7,169 bases of DNA, taken from Desulfocapsa sp. (lineage in GTDB: Bacteria > Desulfobacterota > Desulfobulbia > Desulfobulbales > Desulfocapsaceae). How positions within the stretch are numbered: the first letter of the stretch is position 1; every line of letters begins with the position of its first letter. Below are positions 1 to 4,868 of this stretch, in pieces. The translations under genes were made by a program, and so were the position numbers. The stretch is from assembly GCA_030635405.1 (NCBI GenBank), contig DAOVZA010000097.1, positions 1 to 7,169 of the forward strand, in the 5' to 3' direction. The notes below the pieces were generated by a model, which was given only the letters and a program-made list of their open reading frames with translations, made no database searches and was not told the origin of the DNA.

Positions 1-803
1 AATACATCCATGATATATCGGGTATATACCTGGATCAAAGCAAGTCGTATCTTTTTGAAACCAGACTTTCCGCTATTGCAGAGGAACTTGGCTGCACATC
101 ATATAAAGAATTCTACGAGATGGCCAGGAAGCAACCAAGCAAGGTTATTGAACGCCAGATAATTGATGCTATCTCAACCAACGAGACTTTGTTTTTTCGT
201 GATACCGGCCCATTCGAACTTCTTAAACACAAAATACTTCCTGAAATGATCGACCTTAGATCACCAAGTTCTCCACGCCTGAAAACTAATATTAAAATAT
301 GGAGTGCTGCTTCATCAACAGGGCAGGAACTTTATTCAGTTGCGATGACCATCAAAGAACTTATTGGTTCTCAAATGGATAATTTCAATTTTAAACTCCT
401 TGGTACTGATATTTCTGACGGGGCCGTAAAACAGGCAAGCTACGGAAAATACAATAAATTTGAGATAGAACGAGGACTTCCAAGACAGACTCTGCAAAAG
501 CATTTCACTCTATTTGGAGACAGTTGGAAGGTTAAAGATGAACTTAGGAGCATGGTTAATTTTCGTAAATTGAACCTCATGCTTCCCTTCAATGGGCTAG
601 GTAAATTTGATATTATCCTTTGCCGCAATGTGGCAATATATTTTACCCTTGCTGATCGTAAAAAACTTTTTAATAAATTAGCGGATAGTCTGGCTGACGA
701 CGGTTTCTTAATAATTGGCTCTACGGAATCACTAACCGGCATCTGCCCACGGTTTGTACCAAAAAGACATCTGCGTGCTATTTTTTACCAGAAAAAAAAT
801 TGA
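1..803 (+). CDS. cheR: Chemotaxis protein methyltransferase CheR (5' partial)
   Basis: SAM-dependent methyltransferase that methylates glutamates of chemoreceptors for adaptation, acting in the cytoplasm. The open frame runs into the left edge (first full codon at nt 3) and already shows the CheR N-terminal helical domain (SGIYLDQSKSYLFETRL, nt 18-68), so the ATG at nt 120 is internal and only about 10-20 residues are missing. Family signatures follow in order: NETLFFRD (nt 180-203), SAM-binding motif I as IWSAASSTGQELYS (from nt 297), GTDIS (about nt 402-416) with the acidic residue expected to contact SAM, FDIILCRNVAIYF (nt 606-644) and GSTESL (nt 717-734). The 267 visible residues match the usual length of about 270-290. 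Compared with the common CSTGEEPYS version, motif I reads SSTGQELYS, a conservative variant. It is followed 9 nt later by a response regulator, consistent with a chemotaxis-type operon that continues upstream. No VWRF-binding or TPR extension is present at the C terminus. Confidence 0.95.
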   Translation, partial: YIHDISGIYLDQSKSYLFETRLSAIAEELGCTSYKEFYEMARKQPSKVIERQIIDAISTNETLFFRDTGPFELLKHKILPEMIDLRSPSSPRLKTNIKIWSAASSTGQELYSVAMTIKELIGSQMDNFNFKLLGTDISDGAVKQASYGKYNKFEIERGLPRQTLQKHFTLFGDSWKVKDELRSMVNFRKLNLMLPFNGLGKFDIILCRNVAIYFTLADRKKLFNKLADSLADDGFLIIGSTESLTGICPRFVPKRHLRAIFYQKKN

Positions 804-805
804 GG
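802..805 (+). promoter_or_regulatory. Ribosome binding site GAGG deciding the regulator start
   Basis: GAGG overlaps the cheR stop codon and lies 7 nt before the ATG at 813, but only 4 nt before the in-frame GTG at 810. This favours ATG 813 as the start of the response regulator. Confidence 0.6.
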
Positions 806-812
806 CTTTGTG

Positions 813-1385
813 ATGAATAATCTAACAATACTTGTTGTCGATGATGATCCAGTAATCAGGAAACTTCTTGAGCAACGTCTTCTCAAAGAGAGGTATGAGG
901 TCCTTCTCGCTGAAGATGGTTATATCGGTAATGACATGCTCTCTTCAAATCATGTCGATGTGGTCCTGACCGATCTTATGATGCCTGGCGACATTGGCGG
1001 CATTGAAGTCCTTGATTTTGCAAAAAGTCTTGAGAGAAATATTGAAGTAATTCTTATAACAGCTCAATCTTCAGTAGATACAGCTGTTGAGGCTATGAAA
1101 AAAGGGGCTGCCGATTATCTCGAAAAGCCAATCAACTTCACCGAACTCTTCCTGAAGCTGGAAAAAATAGCAAACATGCGAAGCCTTCTTCGTAGTGCTG
1201 AAGATCTCAGGCAAGCCATGGATGTGACAGAACATACTGCTGCAGAGACCATTCAGAATCTGGAAGTCTTAGCTAACTCATTACAGACCCAGATGGATAA
1301 AGTTGACACCATCCTATCCAATGACGAACAATCAGCAGATGACAAAGTTGCAGAGGCGTTGGTTGTGATACAGAATGTGGAATAA
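813..1385 (+). CDS. CheY-like response regulator with C-terminal helical tail
   Basis: A 190-residue protein from ATG 813; an in-frame GTG at 810 would add one residue. Residues 4-122 form a complete receiver (REC) domain. The acidic pocket is D10-D12, the phospho-acceptor is D54 in VLTDLMMPG, the switch threonine is T83 in LITAQSS and the conserved lysine is K105 in YLEKPI. All catalytic residues are present, so it should accept phosphate from a kinase such as CheA. The MPG loop is one residue longer (MPGDIGGIEVL) than the usual MPGxxGxEVL. Residues about 123-190 carry no DNA-binding, GGDEF, HD-GYP or CheC-type domain. They read as charged, heptad-like helix (RSLLRSAEDLRQAMDVTEH, then ETIQNLEVLANSLQTQM), probably a coiled coil for dimerisation or partner docking. 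The gene follows cheR by 9 nt and is probably co-transcribed. It is not a plain CheY, which has about 120-130 residues. The role in motility or another chemosensory output is inferred. Confidence 0.88.
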   Translation: MNNLTILVVDDDPVIRKLLEQRLLKERYEVLLAEDGYIGNDMLSSNHVDVVLTDLMMPGDIGGIEVLDFAKSLERNIEVILITAQSSVDTAVEAMKKGAADYLEKPINFTELFLKLEKIANMRSLLRSAEDLRQAMDVTEHTAAETIQNLEVLANSLQTQMDKVDTILSNDEQSADDKVAEALVVIQNVE

Positions 1386-1406
1386 GTTCAATTTTAAAAA
1401 TGCACC

Positions 1407-2735
1407 TTACTCTGTCAACATCAACGCTTTATTATAACCTTTCACACCACTTAGGTTAACATCATCCATAAGGGTCTTTTCAAGATTAACATCCGTTAAA
1501 TTTGCATCTGTCAAGTTTGCTTTGTATAAGTCGGCCTCAGACAAATCGGAACCGGAAAGATCAGCACCGGTAAAATTGACACCTTTCAAATTGGCACCTT
1601 CAAAAACAACATTTTGTAAGATAGCATGACTCAGGTCTGCACCTTCAAGATCTGCGCCATCGAGATTTTCACCACTTAAATTAGCACCTGTAAGATTGCA
1701 CCCATAACATTTATTCAAATCAAGAAGTAATGCAGCATTTTTCAAAACGATGCTGGACGGTTCCTTGCTTGAAAACATACTGAGCATCGATTCAACTATA
1801 CCTTTATCATCTTCAGCAATATTTTCACTATCCGAAATACTTTCAGCTTCAGAAACAAGTTTTACTGTTGCAATTTCCTCAGACGCCGAAGGCGGGATAG
1901 TTTCAGAAAACGCTTCTTCAATGATTGCATCTTCTGTTGCCGCATTTATTACTAGTGGTGTTTCCTTCGTTGACTTATCTTCGATTATTTCCTTTTGCAA
2001 TTGATCGGATTGAGTATCTGGCTTCCCAGCCTCCTCTTCAATAAAAACTTCCTGAATTGCAGGAACATTTTTTGCTTTAGGTGCTTCCACACTTTCTTCA
2101 GGCAATGATCCTTCAATATCTTCCACGGTTTCTTCTGTGGCGGTTATGGGAACTATTTTATTTATATTAGATTCCGAATCAGCAATTGGCATTTTCACTG
2201 GCGGAGGAGTTTCCTGAAAATCACGTCGATCTGCAATTTTCATTTCTTCAGATTCTTGAGGACTTTTAGGTTTTGCAGTGTCATCAACATACACATACTC
2301 TTGTATATCACTGATACCTTCCTCCTTATACGGCTCGGTAACAAGCATTTCACCATCCAATATAGCACCAGTCATATAGGCGCCGACAAGTGCAGTTCCT
2401 GTAAGATCTGCCCCACTTAAATTAGCACCGGCAAGATCAGCTCCATTTAACACCGCTTCACGCATATCAGAATTTCTTAGATTGGCTCCAGACAAGTTCA
2501 CCAGCGACATTTTGGCACGAGACAAATTTGCCCCTTCAAGGTTTGCACCTGAAAGGTCAAAACGATTTAAGTTGGCTCCACTTAGATTGCATTGCGGGCA
2601 GTTTTTGGTTTCCAGAAGAAGTGTTGTGTTTGCCTGTACTTCAGTTGAAATAGAAAGCTTTTCTGCATAGAGATTCGAAGCAGTAAGCAATAACAATAAT
2701 GGGGTGAAATAGAGGGGGGATTTTGGCACGAGCAT
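1407..2735 (-). CDS. Exported pentapeptide-repeat protein with two CxxC-led repeat blocks
   Basis: A 442-residue protein starting at the ATG on the complement of 2733-2735, supported by AGGAG 5 nt upstream. Residues 1-24 form a Sec signal peptide (hydrophobic FTPLLLLLTAS, likely cut after NLYA). Two pentapeptide-repeat blocks follow, at about residues 49-130 and 346-430. Both show the A(D/N)LxG periodicity that folds into a right-handed quadrilateral beta helix. Each block is led by the same cap: LLL, a short charged stretch, then a CxxC (C46/C49 as NCPQCNLSGANL; C343/C346 as KCYGCNLTGANL). This suggests duplication of one unit. The blocks are separated by about 200 residues (131-335) of low-complexity sequence rich in E, S, P, T and I, probably disordered and strongly acidic. 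There is no lipobox, LPXTG or transmembrane segment after the signal, so a periplasmic or secreted location is inferred. The gene is convergent with the response regulator (21-nt gap, no terminator seen) and divergent from the redox operon. Function is unknown. The paired CxxC motifs could form disulfides or bind metal. Confidence 0.9.
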   Translation of the reverse strand: MLVPKSPLYFTPLLLLLTASNLYAEKLSISTEVQANTTLLLETKNCPQCNLSGANLNRFDLSGANLEGANLSRAKMSLVNLSGANLRNSDMREAVLNGADLAGANLSGADLTGTALVGAYMTGAILDGEMLVTEPYKEEGISDIQEYVYVDDTAKPKSPQESEEMKIADRRDFQETPPPVKMPIADSESNINKIVPITATEETVEDIEGSLPEESVEAPKAKNVPAIQEVFIEEEAGKPDTQSDQLQKEIIEDKSTKETPLVINAATEDAIIEEAFSETIPPSASEEIATVKLVSEAESISDSENIAEDDKGIVESMLSMFSSKEPSSIVLKNAALLLDLNKCYGCNLTGANLSGENLDGADLEGADLSHAILQNVVFEGANLKGVNFTGADLSGSDLSEADLYKANLTDANLTDVNLEKTLMDDVNLSGVKGYNKALMLTE

Positions 2736-2740
2736 GAAAA

Positions 2741-2745
2741 CTCCT
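2741..2745 (-). promoter_or_regulatory. Ribosome binding site of the pentapeptide-repeat gene
   Basis: CTCCT on the plus strand reads AGGAG on the minus strand, 5 nt ahead of the ATG at 2735. It supports that start. No convincing -35/-10 pair is visible upstream on the minus strand, only an AT-rich stretch. Confidence 0.75.
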
Positions 2746-2838
2746 GAAGAAATAGATATTAATATTTGTATAGGACTAACTTATCCTCAAGTACATACTC
2801 TATTTTAGAAAAAAATGAGTGCAGAATCTATCTCCTGA

Positions 2839-2865
2839 GAGTAGAGAAAAACAATTATTCTACTC
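2839..2865. repeat. 7-bp inverted repeat GAGTAGA/TCTACTC
   Basis: GAGTAGA (2839-2845) and TCTACTC (2859-2865) are perfectly complementary around a 13-nt spacer. There is no T tract on the plus side, so it is not an intrinsic terminator there. It may be a weak hairpin in the minus-strand leader or a protein-binding site, and it could also be chance. Confidence 0.3.
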
Positions 2866-3016
2866 ACTAAAATCGACATTTTCAGTATCGCATAAAATCA
2901 TCAAGATCATTCCTGATTACTTTTATCTCCAAGTCATTATTTATTAAAATTAAAAACTTAACATCAAATCGCCGAACCGATTAAGCAGTCCCCAAATATT
3001 CAAATGTAAATAAAAC

Positions 3017-3044
3017 TTGACACCCTTGGGATTCACTGTATTTT
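3017..3044 (+). promoter_or_regulatory. Predicted sigma70-type promoter P1 of the redox operon
   Basis: A perfect -35 box TTGACA lies at 3017-3022, followed after 16 bp by TATTTT (3039-3044). TG immediately precedes the -10 box. Transcription would start near 3050-3053, about 180 nt upstream of the ferredoxin ATG, which leaves a long leader. The -10 is imperfect and the call rests on consensus alone. Confidence 0.5.
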
Positions 3045-3045
3045 A

Positions 3046-3090
3046 CGCAACAACATGTGTTGCATAGTTGTTGCGCCACACATGTGTTAA
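3046..3090. promoter_or_regulatory. Candidate operator: phased half-sites and palindrome at the start site
   Basis: Half-sites GCAACA (3047-3052), TGTTGC (3058-3063) and TGTTGC (3069-3074) begin exactly 11 bp apart, one helical turn, with the first inverted relative to the others. The outer pair expands to a perfect 9-bp inverted repeat CGCAACAAC (3046-3054) / GTTGTTGCG (3067-3075). A separate perfect 10-bp palindrome ACACATGTGT lies at 3078-3087, and ACATGTGTT occurs twice (3053-3061 and 3080-3088, 27 bp apart). The cluster overlaps the predicted start of transcription from P1, the classic place for a repressor. It does not match the FNR, CRP or Rex consensus sequences I know, so the regulator is unknown. 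Confidence 0.5.
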
Positions 3091-3107
3091 CTGATTTTAA
3101 AAACGAA

Positions 3108-3142
3108 CAATCAGGTCTTTACCTAGATTGCATTGTTTTTTT
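3108..3142 (+). terminator. Candidate leader terminator/attenuator
   Basis: CAATCAGGT (3108-3116) can pair with ACCT (3121-3124) and GATTG (3126-3130), giving nine base pairs with a single bulged A and a CTTT loop. Five bases later comes a run of seven T (3136-3142). A competing pairing is possible between AACAAT (3106-3111) and ATTGTT (3132-3137), which abuts the remaining T run. The element lies between predicted promoter P1 and the ferredoxin gene, so it would either attenuate the operon or end a short RNA of about 90 nt. The stem is only moderately GC-rich, so its strength is uncertain. Confidence 0.4.
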
Positions 3143-3172
3143 GCCGCATCCTTAACTGAATGAGGCTTCATT

Positions 3173-3178
3173 TATAAT
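3173..3178 (+). promoter_or_regulatory. Perfect -10 box TATAAT, possible second promoter P2
   Basis: TATAAT lies 51 nt before the ferredoxin start and downstream of the hairpin/T tract. No good -35 is found 16-18 bp upstream (the region reads CCTTAA), and there is no TGn extension. If used, it would need an activator, or it may be a chance hit in AT-rich DNA. Confidence 0.3.
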
Positions 3179-3218
3179 TACCGGTTTATACAGTTACATC
3201 AATGTGTTTCAAGTACTT

Positions 3219-3225
3219 GGAGGAG
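3219..3225 (+). promoter_or_regulatory. Strong ribosome binding site GGAGGAG of the ferredoxin gene
   Basis: GGAGGAG ends 4 nt before the ATG at 3230 (6 nt counting from its GGAGG core). It is a near-ideal Shine-Dalgarno that fixes this start. Confidence 0.8.
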
Positions 3226-3229
3226 TAGA

Positions 3230-3994
3230 ATGGACATCAATAAGTTAGAAGGGGAAAAAAATGAGGGTATAGAAACCTTGCCCTCGGACGAACGTCGTAA
3301 TTTTTTAAAAATGGGTCTTGCTGTTACTGGCGTCTTTTTAGGCGGAACAGTACTTTCTCTTACTTCGGTCTCTACGGCCAAAGGTGGAAATAGTGGCTCT
3401 GTTATTCCTGTAGAAGGGCAATATCCATACCCCAAACATTATGGCATGGTTATGCGGCAGAACAATTGTATTGACTGCGAAAAATGCCTTGACGCTTGCA
3501 GGGAAACCAATCACGTACCAAAGGGTCATGGTGCATGGCGTACTGACATTCAGGAACGTCTTACCACAATAGATGGCGTAGAAAAGCGTGAGTTCAGACC
3601 CATTCTTTGTAACCATTGTAATCGTCCCCCCTGTGTTCGTGTCTGCCCTACAAAGGCCACTTACAAAGATAAAGAAACCGGCATAGTTGTAATGGACTAC
3701 GATAAGTGTATCGGTTGTAAAACCTGTATGGCTGCATGTCCTTATAATGCCAGATATTTCAGCCATGATAAGTATGCCATAGACAAATGTAACTTCTGTC
3801 TCGACACAAGGCTTGCCGAAGGCCATAAGGATACAGCTTGTGCTGCAGCGTGCCCAGCCGATGTCCGTATTTTCGGAGATCTCAAGGATACAACCACTGA
3901 AATTTATAAAATTCTTCACAAACCTGACAACAAAATCTGGGTAATACGACCAGAATGCGGTGCCTTACCAAACGTTTTCTATACAAACACATAG
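3230..3994 (+). CDS. Tat-exported four-cluster [4Fe-4S] ferredoxin subunit (DsrO/NrfC/HmcB-like)
   Basis: A 254-residue periplasmic electron-transfer subunit. Residues 1-50 form a twin-arginine signal: RRNFLKM at 22-28, a hydrophobic stretch to about 47, and likely cleavage after STA50. Export therefore occurs folded with clusters in place. The mature part has sixteen cysteines in four groups, the layout of DsrO/PsrB/NrfC-type proteins that bind four [4Fe-4S] clusters: C80/83/86/90, C127/130/135/139, C160/163/166/170 with CP, and C187/190/204/208 with CP. A seventeenth cysteine, C243, sits in PECGALPNVFY, where relatives usually have a PE(L)GTKPxVYY-like tail. In this family the protein bridges a catalytic or cytochrome partner and an NrfD-type membrane subunit. 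Here the following genes are a hexaheme cytochrome and an NrfD-like protein, and no molybdopterin subunit is present. The start is fixed by GGAGGAG. The family call is secure; the exact complex is inferred. Confidence 0.93.
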   Translation: MDINKLEGEKNEGIETLPSDERRNFLKMGLAVTGVFLGGTVLSLTSVSTAKGGNSGSVIPVEGQYPYPKHYGMVMRQNNCIDCEKCLDACRETNHVPKGHGAWRTDIQERLTTIDGVEKREFRPILCNHCNRPPCVRVCPTKATYKDKETGIVVMDYDKCIGCKTCMAACPYNARYFSHDKYAIDKCNFCLDTRLAEGHKDTACAAACPADVRIFGDLKDTTTEIYKILHKPDNKIWVIRPECGALPNVFYTNT

Positions 3995-4071
3995 GAACAA
4001 AGAAATTTAATAACTCCGCCAGAACACACATTCATACGGTTGAGTTACTTACCGCACACTATTCAGATTCC

Positions 4072-4076
4072 AGGAG
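4072..4076 (+). promoter_or_regulatory. Ribosome binding site of the hexaheme cytochrome gene
   Basis: AGGAG lies 10 nt before the ATG at 4087, slightly far but the only good match. Together with the signal peptide that begins at 4087, it rejects the longer open frame reaching back to 3955 into the ferredoxin gene. Confidence 0.65.
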
Positions 4077-4086
4077 ATCAGAACAA

Positions 4087-4764
4087 ATGAATACAAAATT
4101 ATTTAGAACAGTTGGTGCCGCCATGCTTGCAGGAAGTTTTCTGCTTGTTAGCAATGCATCTGCTACAGATGGTTACGATGAAAAAAAATTTGGACCAAAA
4201 AGTCTAATCGTTTGGGAAAAACCTGTCAAAGTAACCTTTGACCATAGAGTGCATACAGACACTATCGGTCTTGACTGTAATTCATGCCATGGCGAACTTT
4301 TTGCCATGCAGCGTGGAATTGCACCAAAAACTGGTAAGCTTACAATGGCCGCTCTTTCTGACGGACAATTTTGTGGTGCATGTCATGATGGAAAAACAGC
4401 CTTTGACTCTGACACAAACTGTACAGCCTGCCATGAAGTTCCAGAGGATCCTATTATCTGGACAAAACCTGTTAAAGCCGTTGTCTTTTATCACCAAACT
4501 CACACCGAGCAATATGGATTGGATTGTGACTCCTGCCACAATGAAGTGTTTTCCATGAAATTAGGTACAGCCGAAAAAGCACCTGATTTCACAATGAAAT
4601 CTCTCTACAAAGGTCGTTACTGCGGTGTATGCCACGATGGCGAAACAGCATTTGCCTCTAACACACTCTGCAACACCTGTCACATCGGAGCTAAAGGATA
4701 TGATCGGTTAATGGGTGTTGACCCACATGCTGCAGCAGACGATCACGCACCAAGTGGTCATTGA
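4087..4764 (+). CDS. Periplasmic hexaheme cytochrome c built from two c7-like triheme domains
   Basis: A 225-residue protein. Residues 1-26 are a Sec signal peptide (hydrophobic AAMLAGSFLLVSNA, likely cut after ASA26) with no lipobox, so a soluble periplasmic protein or one held by its partners. Six CxxCH heme sites are present: C64NSCH, C96GACH, C112TACH, C147DSCH, C179GVCH and C195NTCH. They fall into two repeats (about 42-116 and 124-199) that align throughout: (I/W)xKPVK, F(D/Y)HxxHT, LDCxSCH, (L/V)F(A/S)M, (F/Y)CG(A/V)CHDG(K/E)TAF, CxxCH. This indicates an internal duplication of a triheme c7-type unit. H53/H56 and H136/H139 are candidate distal axial ligands, implying at least partly bis-His, low-potential hemes. 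Its role is to pass electrons between the ferredoxin/NrfD partners and other periplasmic carriers, with direction unknown. The C terminus is His-rich (HAAADDHAPSGH), which could bind metal. The gene sits 92 bp after the ferredoxin gene and about 100 bp before the NrfD-like gene. Confidence 0.93.
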   Translation: MNTKLFRTVGAAMLAGSFLLVSNASATDGYDEKKFGPKSLIVWEKPVKVTFDHRVHTDTIGLDCNSCHGELFAMQRGIAPKTGKLTMAALSDGQFCGACHDGKTAFDSDTNCTACHEVPEDPIIWTKPVKAVVFYHQTHTEQYGLDCDSCHNEVFSMKLGTAEKAPDFTMKSLYKGRYCGVCHDGETAFASNTLCNTCHIGAKGYDRLMGVDPHAAADDHAPSGH

Positions 4765-4785
4765 TTGGTAAGCAGAGTTATTAAT

Positions 4786-4842
4786 CCATTCAATAAATGG
4801 CGAACCTTAAAAACACTTTTTGAACAACAGGTAACATACCTG
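4786..4842 (+). repeat. Two small hairpins between the cytochrome and NrfD-like genes
   Basis: CCATT/AATGG (4786-4790 and 4796-4800, loop 5) and CAGGT/ACCTG (4828-4832 and 4838-4842, loop 5) are both perfect 5-bp stems in the 104-nt gap. Neither is followed by a T tract, so they are not terminators. They could mark RNA processing or stability sites that set subunit ratios, but stems this short can be chance. Confidence 0.25.
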
Positions 4843-4857
4843 ATCCAATATTAGTGC

Positions 4858-4862
4858 AGGAG
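4858..4862 (+). promoter_or_regulatory. Ribosome binding site deciding the NrfD-like start
   Basis: AGGAG lies 6 nt before the ATG at 4869. It falls inside the open frame that would begin at GTG 4854, which argues against that earlier start. Confidence 0.75.
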
Positions 4863-4868
4863 AATATA

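Larger units (their letters stand above)
2736..3229. other. 494-bp divergent intergenic regulatory region
   Basis: This non-coding stretch separates the pentapeptide-repeat gene (minus) from the redox operon (plus). No credible small gene was found in it. The left half (2746-3000) is AT-rich with one short inverted repeat. The right half carries a sigma70-like promoter, overlapping dyads, a hairpin with T tract and a TATAAT box, each listed separately. Its length and density of symmetric elements suggest that one or both flanking genes are tightly regulated. Confidence 0.7.

Noticed and set aside
120..803. ATG at 120 as the start of the cheR gene
   Set aside because: The frame is open to the left edge and the upstream codons encode the conserved CheR N-terminal helices, so the real start lies outside the window.
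1430..1720. Periodic short DNA repeats suggesting a CRISPR or tandem array
   Set aside because: The 15-nt periodicity is the coding signature of A(D/N)LxG pentapeptide repeats; units are degenerate at the DNA level and have no spacers.
3017..3090. FNR, CRP, Rex or sigma54 sites in the operon leader
   Set aside because: No TTGAT-N4-ATCAA, TGTGA-N6-TCACA, TTGTG-N8-CACAA or GG-N10-GC pattern was found here; the symmetric elements differ from these consensus sequences.
3338..3919. 193-residue minus-strand open frame opposite the ferredoxin gene
   Set aside because: It is a shadow of a gene with sixteen placed cysteines and a Tat signal; the antisense product shows no recognisable domain.
3955..4086. 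Longer cytochrome reading frame starting inside the ferredoxin gene
   Set aside because: The 44 extra residues show no signal or domain character. A proper Sec signal peptide and AGGAG site sit at 4072-4164.
4854..4868. GTG 4854 as the start of the NrfD-like gene
   Set aside because: The ribosome binding site AGGAG (4858-4862) would lie within the coding region; ATG 4869 is correctly spaced.
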